A stretch of DNA of 64,000 nucleotides from Sva-07 sp942492715 (GTDB taxonomy: Bacteria > Actinomycetota > Acidimicrobiia > Acidimicrobiales > Ilumatobacteraceae): positions 248,001-312,000 of the forward strand of contig CALOFW010000019.1 in assembly GCA_942492715.1 (NCBI GenBank), in the 5' to 3' direction. The notes under the pieces are model-generated. The model searched no databases. It had not been told where the DNA came from and saw nothing but the letters and a program-made list of their open reading frames with translations. Both the position numbers and the translations under genes were made by a program. Shown piece after piece: positions 43,457 through 51,382 of the stretch (the first letter of the stretch is position 1; each line of letters opens with the position of its first letter).

Positions 43457-44592
43457 GATGCGATGGCTGCAGCGAGGCTCGACACCACGCGTTCGACGTC
43501 GGCGCCGGTCATGTCGTTGTAGAACGGCAGGCGGAGCAGGCGGGCGCTGATGTCGTCGGTGACCGGACACTCGGACGCTTCGTCGGAGAATCGGATCCCG
43601 GCGGGCGATGAGTGCAGCGGGACGTAGTGGAACGTCGGATTGACGCCGTCACGGCGCATCGACTCGATGACCTCGCTGCGGGCACCCGCCGAGGCGAGGA
43701 GGACGTAGAACATGTGATCGGCCGGTGTGGCGGTCGCCGGTTCGTACGGCAGTTGGAGTCCGAGACGGTCGGCCATCGGCGTGAGCCGTGATCGATACTG
43801 CGTGTGGAGCTCCCGGCGACGGGCGCGGATCACGTCGGCCTCCTCCAACTGGGCGGTCAGGAAGGCGGCGAGGATGTCACTCAGCCCGAACGACGAACCG
43901 AGCCCCTGCCAGGTGTACTTGTCGACGGCCCCGTCGAAGAACGCCTTCCGGTTGGTGCCCTTGTCGAGAAGGACGTGTGCGGCCTCGACGTCGTCGGGGG
44001 TGTTGAGGACCAGTGCACCGCCCTCTCCGCAGATGAAGTTCTTCGTCTCGTGGAAGCTGAGCGTCGACATGCGGCCGAACGTGCCGAGCGGCTGCCCGCG
44101 ATGGGTTGCGAACAGGCCGTGGGCGTTGTCCTCGATCAGCGCGATGCCACGCGCGTCGCAGAGCGGTGCGATGCGGTCGACGTCGCACGGCACACCCGCG
44201 TAGTGCACGACGACGACGGCGCGGACCCGGTCGTCGAGCAGTGTCTCGAGGTGATCGGGGTCGAGGCCCAGGGTGCCGGGCTCGATGTCGCAGAAGCGCA
44301 GCCTCGCCCCTTCGCGGGCGAAGGCGAGGGCGGTCGACGTGAAGGTGAACGACGGCACCACGACGACGTCACCGGGTCGGATGCCGACGAGCATTGCGGT
44401 CATCTCGAGCGCATCGGTGCACGACGTGGTGAGGAGCACGTCGTCTGCATCGTGGACGTGCTGGAGGATGTCGGCTGCCCGACGCGTGAACGGACCACCG
44501 CTCGCCGAGTGTCCGGAGGCGACCGCCTCGGCCATGTACTCCAGTTCGTTCCCGACCAGGCAGGGTCGATTGAAGGGGATCGGCTCCGACAT
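43453..44592 (-). CDS. wecE: dTDP-4-amino-4,6-dideoxygalactose transaminase (DegT/DnrJ/EryC1 family)
   Basis: A 379-residue PLP enzyme that closely follows E. coli WecE along its length. IPFNRPCLVGNELEYMAEAV opens the protein; LLTTSCTDALEMTAMLVGI, VVVPSFTFTSTALAFAREGA and VVHYAGVPCD are shared. The PLP lysine is Lys184 in SFHETKNFICGEGGAL, and KGTNRKAFFDGAVDKYTWQGLGSSFGLSDILAAFL is a strong WecE signature. It converts dTDP-4-keto-6-deoxyglucose to dTDP-4-amino-4,6-dideoxygalactose with glutamate. No dTDP-glucose synthase or dehydratase gene is in the window. The ATG lies 10 nt after a TAATGT box shared with the divergent gene. Confidence 0.9.
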   Translation of the reverse strand: MSEPIPFNRPCLVGNELEYMAEAVASGHSASGGPFTRRAADILQHVHDADDVLLTTSCTDALEMTAMLVGIRPGDVVVVPSFTFTSTALAFAREGARLRFCDIEPGTLGLDPDHLETLLDDRVRAVVVVHYAGVPCDVDRIAPLCDARGIALIEDNAHGLFATHRGQPLGTFGRMSTLSFHETKNFICGEGGALVLNTPDDVEAAHVLLDKGTNRKAFFDGAVDKYTWQGLGSSFGLSDILAAFLTAQLEEADVIRARRRELHTQYRSRLTPMADRLGLQLPYEPATATPADHMFYVLLASAGARSEVIESMRRDGVNPTFHYVPLHSSPAGIRFSDEASECPVTDDISARLLRLPFYNDMTGADVERVVSSLAAAIAS

Positions 44593-44601
44593 GGGTGTTG
44601 G

Positions 44602-44608
44602 TACATTA
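44602..44608. promoter_or_regulatory. Overlapping divergent -10 boxes (TACATT/TAATGT)
   Basis: The 7-bp sequence TACATTA reads TACATT on the plus strand (44602-44607, 9 nt before the leader ORF ATG at 44617) and TAATGT on the minus strand (44608-44603, 10 nt before the wecE ATG). The two promoters share five bases, so only one can be bound at a time. Confidence 0.5.
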
Positions 44609-44616
44609 CTCGCGGC

Positions 44617-44652
44617 ATGGTTGCTTCACTGTTCGAGCCGATGGCATCGTGA
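44617..44652 (+). CDS. 11-codon leader ORF coupled to a GT2 gene
   Basis: ATG-initiated ORF encoding MVASLFEPMAS. It begins 9 nt after a TACATT box and its TGA overlaps the GTG start of the downstream glycosyltransferase (GTGA). It may serve only to deliver ribosomes to that start. No Shine-Dalgarno is seen. Confidence 0.4.
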   Translation: MVASLFEPMAS

Positions 44653-45623
44653 CCGACACGGGCGTCAGGAAGGCGTTGGAGGCCAGGGGGATCAGCGGCA
44701 TCTCGGTGGTCATCCCCGCGTACAAGTCGTCCGCGACGTTGCCGGATCTCGTCGCGGAGCTGCATCGGTGCGTCCAACCGCTCGTCGATGGTTTCGAGAT
44801 CGTGATCGTCGACGACGGCAGCGGGGACGGCACGTGGGAGACCATCGAGGAGCTGGCGAGGAACGACAGCTCGGTGCGTGGCCTGCAGCTGTTGCGCAAC
44901 TACGGGCAGCACAATGCGTTGCTGGCCGGCATCCGCGATGCCCGCCAGCCGCTGGTGCTCACGATGGACGACGACCTCCAACACCCTCCCAGCGAGGTCG
45001 TCAAGCTCCTCGAAGCGCTGCAGCCCGACGTCGACCTGGTGTACGGGCGCCCGGAGCAGGAGCGTCAGAGTGCGGCGCGCAACGCGGCGTCCCGCGTCGG
45101 CAAGTGGGCGATGGCGACCTCCCTCGGTCCCGACGTGTACCCCCGCTCGGGTGCGTTCCGGCTGTTCCGCCGGCAGCTGGTGGCCGCCTCGTCCGAGGTG
45201 CACGATCCGTCGCTGTCGATCGATGTGCTGCTCAGTTGGGCGACGAACCGGATCGTCGACGTGCCCGTCGAGCATCAGGATCGCACGGTCGGGCGATCCG
45301 GCTACTCGCTGACTCGGCTGATCAAGCACATGGCGAACATGGTCACCGGCTACTCGTCCCGCCCGCTGCGAATGGTGAGCGTGCTGGGCGTGTTCACGGC
45401 GTTCCTGGGCTTCGCACTGCTGTTGTACGTGATCGTCCGATTCGTCGTGTCCGGCAGCGACGTCGCCGGGTTCACGTTCCTCGCGGCGACCGTCACGCTG
45501 TTCTCGGGGGTGCAGTTGCTGAGCCTCGGCGTGCTCGGCGAGTACGTGAGCCGGGTTCACTTCCGCAGCATGGGCAAACCGGTCTACGTCGTTCGGGTCT
45601 CCACCGACGACCCCGAACGCTGA
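44649..45623 (+). CDS. Glycosyltransferase family 2 with two C-terminal membrane helices (ArnC/GtrB-like)
   Basis: A 324-residue polyprenyl-phosphate glycosyltransferase-like enzyme: ISVVIPAYKSSATLPDLVAEL, FEIVIVDDGSGDGTWETIEEL, LLRNYGQHNALLAGI and the metal site LTMDDDLQHPPSEVVKLL. Later come YPRSGAFRLFRRQLVA and HQDRTVGRSGYSLTRLIKHM. Two helices (~240-262 and ~275-298) anchor the C-terminus, as in GtrB/ArnC enzymes that make polyprenyl-phosphate sugars for GT-C transferases. I chose the GTG at 44649 for its GTGA overlap with the leader ORF; an in-frame GTG at 44595 is possible. Confidence 0.85.
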   Translation: MTDTGVRKALEARGISGISVVIPAYKSSATLPDLVAELHRCVQPLVDGFEIVIVDDGSGDGTWETIEELARNDSSVRGLQLLRNYGQHNALLAGIRDARQPLVLTMDDDLQHPPSEVVKLLEALQPDVDLVYGRPEQERQSAARNAASRVGKWAMATSLGPDVYPRSGAFRLFRRQLVAASSEVHDPSLSIDVLLSWATNRIVDVPVEHQDRTVGRSGYSLTRLIKHMANMVTGYSSRPLRMVSVLGVFTAFLGFALLLYVIVRFVVSGSDVAGFTFLAATVTLFSGVQLLSLGVLGEYVSRVHFRSMGKPVYVVRVSTDDPER

Positions 45624-45653
45624 ACGCGACGGCTCGCGCCTGATCGTGCCCCG

Positions 45654-47075
45654 TCAGCGGGCTGCCTTGCGCAACAACGCCTCGACTCCGTCGAAGAGCC
45701 AGAGGTCGAGACGCTGTCGACGGCGCCACCACGGCTCCTCGGCGGGCTCGATCTCGGCCGACGTCGGCGACGCGCTCGCCGTGATGTCGAGGGCGTCGAC
45801 ATCGACCCACCAGATCCCGAAGAGCTGTGCTGCCACCGTGATCGGATCATCGTCGGGGCACTGGTGGAGTGCCCGCCGCAGAGCCCGGGTGCGCACGACG
45901 TCGATCACCGATCCGTCGTCGTCGACGGCGCGGACCACGCCGACGTCGTGCTGGGCGAGGAGATCGAGGATCGACGTCATCGTGTCGTCGCCCCAGCCGA
46001 CACCGGGTGGCAGTACGACGTGCAGGAATGCATCGTCGTAGGCGGCGAACGCCTCCGACGTGTCGGGATCGCCGTCGGCGAGCGCGACGTTGCCCGACGC
46101 GTCCTCGATGACGCTCCGACGGGTGACCTCGGCGGCGGCACCGGCGCCTCGGACGAACACCCGGGCGATCGGCACCGGCGGCACCGGCGCGTCGACCGGT
46201 GGGGCGCCGCGTCGGAAGCCACGAACAGGGATCACACTCTGCACGTACGGTGCTCGGACTCGGTCGATCTCCTGTCGGCGGTCGGTGCTCAGGTTCCGCC
46301 GACCCTGGTGCCAGTGGATTGCGTCACGGTCGAGGATCAGGACGCCGCCGTTGTTGTGGACGCGGTAGCCGAACGCCGTGTCCTCCACGCCGCGCACACC
46401 GAGCTCGGGAAAGCCCCCGACGGCGTGGAACTGCGCCGCGGAGACTGCCAGCGTTGCTCCGATCGTGACCCGAAAGGCTTCGATCGACTCGATTCTGAGG
46501 TCGTTCAGCCGGGTGAAGTGGCGCTCCCGCCAGGTCTGGTCGTCGACATCGAGGCCCTCGAAGTGCCGCTCCATGCCGCCCGACTGCACCAGATCGAACA
46601 GCGCATCGTCGGCGAGATCGTCGACGTCGACGAATCGGCACAGCCCGAGCGGCACGGCGAGATCGCAGCGATCGAACCAGCGGGCGTAGCTCTCGACGAC
46701 CTGGCGCTCGGGGATCACGTCGGCGTCGAGGAAGAAGAGGATGTCGCCCTCGGCCGCTGATGCCGCCAGGTTCCGCGCCTGGCCGGCGCCGAAGTCGAGT
46801 GTGCGTTCCTGGCGGACGACTCGGGCGGTGTGGGCGAGGCCGTCGGGAACGACGATCGGCTGATCGGAGGCGTCGTCCGCGATCACGATCTCGATCAGCT
46901 CGGCTGGGTACGTCTGTGCCGCGAGGCAGCGCAGGGTGCGCTCGAGACCGGGGCCCGGGTTTCGCGTGGGGATGCAGATCGACACGAGCTGGTGTGGCGT
47001 CCAGGTGGCGCCCGGATCGGGAACCAGCTGCTGCCAGTCGTTGCCGTGGATCGGAGGAGGGACGGCTGCGGTCAT
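45654..47075 (-). CDS. Glycosyltransferase family 2 with C-terminal extension
   Basis: A 473-residue protein. The GT-A domain (~28-270) has VSICIPTRNPGPGLERTLRCL, IVIADDASDQPIVV, LDFGAGQARNLAASAAEGDILFFLDADVIP and GVRGVEDTAFGYRVHNNGG. Residues ~270-473 form a further domain with VFVRGAGAAAEVTRRSV and AYDDAFLHVVLPPGVGWGDDTMTSILDLL, of no family I recognise. The last part is rich in Trp/Arg. It is translationally coupled by ATGA to the upstream gene and is last in a three-gene operon (49617 to 45654). Confidence 0.82.
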   Translation of the reverse strand: MTAAVPPPIHGNDWQQLVPDPGATWTPHQLVSICIPTRNPGPGLERTLRCLAAQTYPAELIEIVIADDASDQPIVVPDGLAHTARVVRQERTLDFGAGQARNLAASAAEGDILFFLDADVIPERQVVESYARWFDRCDLAVPLGLCRFVDVDDLADDALFDLVQSGGMERHFEGLDVDDQTWRERHFTRLNDLRIESIEAFRVTIGATLAVSAAQFHAVGGFPELGVRGVEDTAFGYRVHNNGGVLILDRDAIHWHQGRRNLSTDRRQEIDRVRAPYVQSVIPVRGFRRGAPPVDAPVPPVPIARVFVRGAGAAAEVTRRSVIEDASGNVALADGDPDTSEAFAAYDDAFLHVVLPPGVGWGDDTMTSILDLLAQHDVGVVRAVDDDGSVIDVVRTRALRRALHQCPDDDPITVAAQLFGIWWVDVDALDITASASPTSAEIEPAEEPWWRRRQRLDLWLFDGVEALLRKAAR

Positions 47076-48787
47076 GACGCCGGCTCGGGGGTGGAGGGTT
47101 CGGAGAACCCGGCGAAGGCGAGGTCGAGGCCCGGCCGTTGGTCGACGCTCTGACGCAGGAAGTAGGCGTCACCGGCCTGCCAGGTGTGCTGGCCGAGAGC
47201 ACCACCGCGTCGACGGAGCACGTACCCGAACCCCTGGGTGCGGTACACCGTGCGGGATCGAGCCTCGAGCGCTTCGATCAGCAGCCGATCGACGCGCCGT
47301 GGGGCGTCGGCCCATCCCACCTCGTGCAGGTCGGCTCGAGGCAGCAACAGTGTGCCCCCGGCGATCGTGGTCGAGAACCGTTCGGATCCGGTGGCGAAGC
47401 GGCGGACGGTGAGGTCGATCGATTCGAGATAGACGAACTCTGCGGCCTTCGCGACCATGTCGGCGCCGGAGTAGTCGAGCGCCGCGACGAGATCGGCGAG
47501 ATGCTCAGCGTCGTACCAGTCGTCGTCGTCCCACTTGGTGACCAGGTCGCCGTCGGCCTCGGAGGTGAGCGCGTTCAGGACCTGTCCGAGGTTGAACTCG
47601 TCGGGGAGGTGACGCACGACGAGATCGCCGGGGAAGCTCTCGGCCAGCTGTTCGTCCAGCTCGGGCGACATGTGCGATCCGTGCAGCCCGACCACCAGCT
47701 GGACGGAACCGGCGCGTTGTGCTGCAACCTGCCGGGCCGCTTCGAGTACGTCGTCGGAGCGATTCGACGCGAGCAGCACGCTCACCGACGGCGTTGCGGT
47801 GCCGGGAGCACCGCAGGCGTCGCCGATGTGCCTCCAGCGCCCTCGGGGCGAGAACGAGTCGAGCGCGGCCCGGCGCAACGCCACCGAGTGTCGCTCGCGA
47901 CGGCCGTTGTCGAGGAGGTCGTCGGCGTCCGCCTGGCGGATGAGTTCGCTCACCTCCGGGCCGAGGAGACGGGCGACACCGTCGGAGATCACACCGACGA
48001 CCGGCGCGCCGCTCGTTGCGAGTTGCGCGATCGTTCGGGCCGTCTCGACGGCGCCCGCTGCGTCGGCGCCGTCGCAGACCACCAGGCGGGAGCGATTGGC
48101 GATGCCCGCTCGCGCACGCACCGTGCGGCGGCGGCCGCCCTGCGGGAGGTCGCCGATCCGAACCGTGTAGGGATTGGGGAACATCTGGAACCACTGCGGA
48201 TTCCAGATCGACGTGTCGACCGCGTCGAGCAGCTGGACCCCGCTGGCGACCTGCTCGCGATCGGTGGGCCGCACCACGATCAGTGGGTCGTCGAAGTCGG
48301 CCCGCCATCGTGCGCCGGCCGTGGGATGCTCGACGGCCTCGACGCCCCGGACGGTGGCGGACCCGCGCAGCCCGGCGATGTCGAGATCGGATGGCACCTC
48401 GACGGTCGGACGGTGACCGTGCCGGTGCGCTGAACGGGCCGGTCGCTCACTGCGCGACGAGCGGGCTGCCGACAGGATGAGCGAGCTCAGCCGCACGATC
48501 CCCTCGGTGGCGAGCACGTGACGCAACTCGGGCCGGCGATCCAGCCACAAGATGGCTCGCCGGGCCGCTCGGCGTCGTCTCCACAGCAGGGCGTTCAATA
48601 GGCGACGAATCCGCCAGCGGACCACCTGGCCCGTCACCACGCGACGCCACAGCGGGGGCAGCACCGGCGGGGGATGCGGTGCAACCGAGTCAGTGCGCGG
48701 TCCAGAACCCTCGTGGCCTCGCTGTTCGCCGGTTCCGAGGGCGTCCGACACGTGCCATGGTCGTGCTGCGCCGAGGTCGACCGTCAT
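47072..48787 (-). CDS. Large glycosyltransferase family 2-like protein
   Basis: A 571-residue protein. The N-terminal ~320 residues are not recognised; they include an Arg-rich helix (RWRIRRLLNALLWRRRRAAR) and SIWNPQWFQMFPNPYTVRIG. The C-terminal GT-A domain (~325-571) begins SVSVLLASNRSDDVLEAARQV and has VRHLPDEFNLGQVLNAL, the acidic site KWDDDDWYDAEHLADLVAAL and TIAGGTLLLPRADLHEVGW. The middle region contains a possible Rossmann-like unit (RLVVCDGADAAGAVETARTI). Both ends overlap neighbours by ATGA. Function within the glycan pathway is inferred. Confidence 0.75.
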   Translation of the reverse strand: MTVDLGAARPWHVSDALGTGEQRGHEGSGPRTDSVAPHPPPVLPPLWRRVVTGQVVRWRIRRLLNALLWRRRRAARRAILWLDRRPELRHVLATEGIVRLSSLILSAARSSRSERPARSAHRHGHRPTVEVPSDLDIAGLRGSATVRGVEAVEHPTAGARWRADFDDPLIVVRPTDREQVASGVQLLDAVDTSIWNPQWFQMFPNPYTVRIGDLPQGGRRRTVRARAGIANRSRLVVCDGADAAGAVETARTIAQLATSGAPVVGVISDGVARLLGPEVSELIRQADADDLLDNGRRERHSVALRRAALDSFSPRGRWRHIGDACGAPGTATPSVSVLLASNRSDDVLEAARQVAAQRAGSVQLVVGLHGSHMSPELDEQLAESFPGDLVVRHLPDEFNLGQVLNALTSEADGDLVTKWDDDDWYDAEHLADLVAALDYSGADMVAKAAEFVYLESIDLTVRRFATGSERFSTTIAGGTLLLPRADLHEVGWADAPRRVDRLLIEALEARSRTVYRTQGFGYVLRRRGGALGQHTWQAGDAYFLRQSVDQRPGLDLAFAGFSEPSTPEPAS

Positions 48788-49617
48788 GTCGATGAGCGCC
48801 GTGACGACACGCGGTGAAGGTTTCGCCGGGCGACGGACCGTGCCCACCTCTCGATGCGGACCGACGAAAGTGACTGCAGTCGAGCGACATCGGTCTCGAG
48901 GGCTGCGAGGTGTCGCTGCTCGACCGTCAGGCCGTCAGTGGACGGGAGGCTGTCGAACGTCGGGCCGTCGTCGAGTGAGCTGCCGTCGTACCGCTCTTCG
49001 ATGATCAACCAGGGCAGGCGATGGCGCTCGAGCAGGGTGAAGCCGGCGTCGGGGAACATCGCTCGGACGTCGGACGACTCGAATCTGCGCATGTGTCCCT
49101 TGGAGAGCGGCTCGGCCTCCTCGAACGGCACCGACATGATCAGCTGACCCCGGCACACGCGCCGGAGTTCGGCGATGCCGGGTTCGAGCACCTCGTCGGG
49201 GACGTGTTCGAGAACTTCCATGCAGGTCACGACGTCGAACTCGTCGTCGTCGAAGGGCAGTGCGGTGATGTTGCCCTCGCGACGGGACAGGGCCGGGTGG
49301 AACTCGGAGTACTTGTCGAAACGGATGCGGTCGAGCGCCGTGACCGACTCGAACCTGCCGCACGCCGCGAGCATGTTCGCGAACTGTCCTGCCCCTGCGC
49401 CGACATCGAGCGCGTTCGTGCCGGGCCGGACCAACCCGAGCACGAAGCTGGTGCGTCGCCAGTCGTCGTCGTGATACCACCCGCTGGGATCGCTGGGTGG
49501 GTTGCCGAAGCGTTCCTCGTACCGTCGCCGTACGTCAGCGGCGACCACAGCCATGGGCAGGTATCGAACTCGTAGTCGGTGCTGCTCGGGGTCAGCAGAG
49601 TGCCTGACGGCCGGCAT
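48784..49617 (-). CDS. SAM-dependent methyltransferase
   Basis: A 277-residue class I methyltransferase. VVAADVRRRYEERFGNPPSDPSGWYHDDDWR leads into motif I NALDVGAGAGQFANML, then FDDDEFDVVTCMEVLEHVPDEV and LRRVCRGQLIMSVPFEEAEPL. The C-terminus is Arg rich. The ATG at 49617 is supported by GGGAG five nt upstream and a TACGAT box further up. It heads the operon with two GT2-like proteins, with ATGA coupling, which suggests it methylates a glycan made by them (inference). Confidence 0.82.
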   Translation of the reverse strand: MPAVRHSADPEQHRLRVRYLPMAVVAADVRRRYEERFGNPPSDPSGWYHDDDWRRTSFVLGLVRPGTNALDVGAGAGQFANMLAACGRFESVTALDRIRFDKYSEFHPALSRREGNITALPFDDDEFDVVTCMEVLEHVPDEVLEPGIAELRRVCRGQLIMSVPFEEAEPLSKGHMRRFESSDVRAMFPDAGFTLLERHRLPWLIIEERYDGSSLDDGPTFDSLPSTDGLTVEQRHLAALETDVARLQSLSSVRIERWARSVARRNLHRVSSRRSST

Positions 49618-49643
49618 GGGTCTCCCTTCTCGACGGTGCCCGG

Positions 49644-49649
49644 ATCGTA
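49644..49649 (-). promoter_or_regulatory. -10 box (TACGAT) of the methyltransferase-GT2 operon
   Basis: On the minus strand TACGAT lies 26 nt before the ATG at 49617; unlike most promoters here it leaves room for a short leader with a Shine-Dalgarno (GGGAG). Confidence 0.4.
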
Positions 49650-49715
49650 TCGGGCCCACCGAAGGCCCACCCGTCCGCTGTCGAAGACTCCACCCCCACC
49701 GTGAGCCGATCTCGG

Positions 49716-49721
49716 TACGCT
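49716..49721 (+). promoter_or_regulatory. -10 box (TACGCT) of the second exporter operon
   Basis: TACGCT ends 7 nt before the GTG start at 49729, a leaderless arrangement. Confidence 0.5.
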
Positions 49722-49728
49722 CTGGGCC

Positions 49729-50571
49729 GTGCCTGCGCCTGCTGCCGTCGTTGCCCCGCCGGGGATGTGGGATGTCCATGTCCCACCGGGAAACGTGGCC
49801 TACTTCCGCTCGGTCTGGAACCGGCGCGACTACATGATGTACTCGGCGTCGAACGAGCTGCAATCACGGCAGATGACGTCCGTGCTGGGCAACCTCTGGC
49901 ACCTGCTGAATCCGCTCCTGCAGATCGGCGTCTACTTCCTGGTGTTCGGCGTCATCCTGGGCGTCAATCGCGGCGAGAACTACTTCACGTTTCTGTCCAT
50001 CGGGATCTTCGTGTTCGGATTCACACAGCGCTCGACGATGTCCGGAGCGAGCTCGATCACCAACAACAAGGGGTTGTTGAACGCGTTCTCGTTTCCTCGC
50101 GCCCTGCTGCCCGTCACCTCGACGCTGACGGAGGCAATGGCAACGATCTCGCCGGTCGTCGTCATCTACATCGTCGCCCTAGCGAGCGGTATCACACCGT
50201 CGCTGCGTTGGTTGGCGCTGCTGCCGCTCCTCGGCGTGCAGCTGGTGTTCAACTTCGGTTGTGCGCTCATGGCAGCCCGCGCCACGAACTCCGTGCGCGA
50301 CCTCACCCAGGTGCTCCCGTTCGTGTTCCGCATCCTGCTGTACGTCTCTGGAGTGCTGTTCGACGTACGGCTGTACGCGGAGGGAAAGGGCTACGAGTGG
50401 CTCTTCCAGCTCAACCCGATCTTCTGCATCGTGACCCTCACACGGTGGTCGGTGTTGGGCGGGGACTTCCCCGCGAAGTCCCTCGCCGTCTTCATCGTCT
50501 GGTCGGTCGTCGCGTCGGTGGGTGGACTGCTCTGGTTCCGTGCCGGAGAGGGTTCCTATGGTCGAGAGTAA
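49729..50571 (+). CDS. Polysaccharide ABC transporter permease, second system (Wzm-type)
   Basis: A 280-residue ABC-2 permease. The N-terminal amphipathic region RDYMMYSASNELQSRQMTSVLGNLWHLLNPLLQI is the Wzm/TagG entry motif; about six membrane segments follow, with the coupling region SITNNKGLLNAFSFPRALLPV and the C-terminal FQLNPIFCIVTLTRWSVLGG. It differs clearly from the permease at 27778, so it is a separate exporter and not a duplicate. Its 3' end overlaps the ATPase gene by 14 bp. It may export a galactan-, teichoic-acid- or O-antigen-like polymer. Confidence 0.9.
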   Translation: MPAPAAVVAPPGMWDVHVPPGNVAYFRSVWNRRDYMMYSASNELQSRQMTSVLGNLWHLLNPLLQIGVYFLVFGVILGVNRGENYFTFLSIGIFVFGFTQRSTMSGASSITNNKGLLNAFSFPRALLPVTSTLTEAMATISPVVVIYIVALASGITPSLRWLALLPLLGVQLVFNFGCALMAARATNSVRDLTQVLPFVFRILLYVSGVLFDVRLYAEGKGYEWLFQLNPIFCIVTLTRWSVLGGDFPAKSLAVFIVWSVVASVGGLLWFRAGEGSYGRE

Positions 50572-51337
50572 TGCCCTCACTGCGGGGCACGATGCCGATT
50601 CGCAGCGCCTCACGGTGACGATCCGGGATCTCGTCGTCAACTTCAAGGTCTACGAACAACCGGTGCTCAGTGCCCGTCAGCTGGCCACCCGGGGGTTCAG
50701 GTCCCGAGTGTCGGCGACGGTCCAGGCGATCCGGGGGATCGACCTCGACTTCGCCGCCGGAGAAGCGGTCGGCGTGGTCGGTGCCAACGGATCCGGCAAG
50801 TCGACACTCCTGCGGACGATCGCCGGGCTCCAGCCGAAGTCCGGCGGGCATGTGTTCGTGTCGAGCCAGCCCCAGTTCCTCGGCGTCGGGGCGGCGTTGA
50901 AGCCGCGGGTCTCCGGCTACCGCAACGTGTACCTGGGAGGCCTGGCGCTCGGTCTCAGCAAGCAGGAGGTCGCCGACCGGATGCACGAGGTCATCGAGTT
51001 CTCGGGTCTCGGCGACGCGATCGCACGCCCGCTCATCACGTACTCGTCGGGTATGCGGGCTCGTCTCGCGTTCTCGATCGCAACGCTGCAGACGCCGGAG
51101 ATCCTGCTGCTCGACGAGGCCCTCGCCGTCGGCGACCGTGCGTTCCGTGAGCGGAGCATCGCCCGGATCAACGAGATCCGCGAAAACGCGAACACGATCA
51201 TCCTGGTGTCGCACAACTCGAACGAGATCCGCGAGACCTGTGATCGGGCGGTGTGGCTCAACGACGGCGTCATCGAGCGCGATGGCGAGGTCGAGGCGGT
51301 GCTCGACGACTACGAAGCATGGAGCGATCGAGCGTGA
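50558..51337 (+). CDS. Polysaccharide ABC transporter ATP-binding protein, second system (Wzt/TagH-type)
   Basis: A 259-residue ATPase: Walker A GANGSGKST (75-83), LGVGAALKPRVSGYRNVYLGGLALG after the Q-loop, the signature TYSSGMRARLAFSIA, Walker B ILLLDEALAVGD and the switch His in VSHNS. Unlike the ATPase at 26450 it ends after the nucleotide-binding domain, with no carbohydrate-binding extension, so substrate recognition must differ. The ATG lies in the permease gene with GAGAGGG upstream. A small GC hairpin (51361-51376) follows. Confidence 0.9.
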   Translation: MVESNALTAGHDADSQRLTVTIRDLVVNFKVYEQPVLSARQLATRGFRSRVSATVQAIRGIDLDFAAGEAVGVVGANGSGKSTLLRTIAGLQPKSGGHVFVSSQPQFLGVGAALKPRVSGYRNVYLGGLALGLSKQEVADRMHEVIEFSGLGDAIARPLITYSSGMRARLAFSIATLQTPEILLLDEALAVGDRAFRERSIARINEIRENANTIILVSHNSNEIRETCDRAVWLNDGVIERDGEVEAVLDDYEAWSDRA

Positions 51338-51360
51338 ACTCGTGAGCCGGCCACGGCGAT

Positions 51361-51376
51361 CGCCCCGACGGGGGCG
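51361..51376. terminator. Small GC hairpin between convergent genes
   Basis: CGCCCC and GGGGCG form a 6-bp stem around GACG, between the exporter operon and the convergent GT gene. There is no T-run on either side, so termination is only a possibility. Confidence 0.3.
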
Positions 51377-51382
51377 GTGAAC

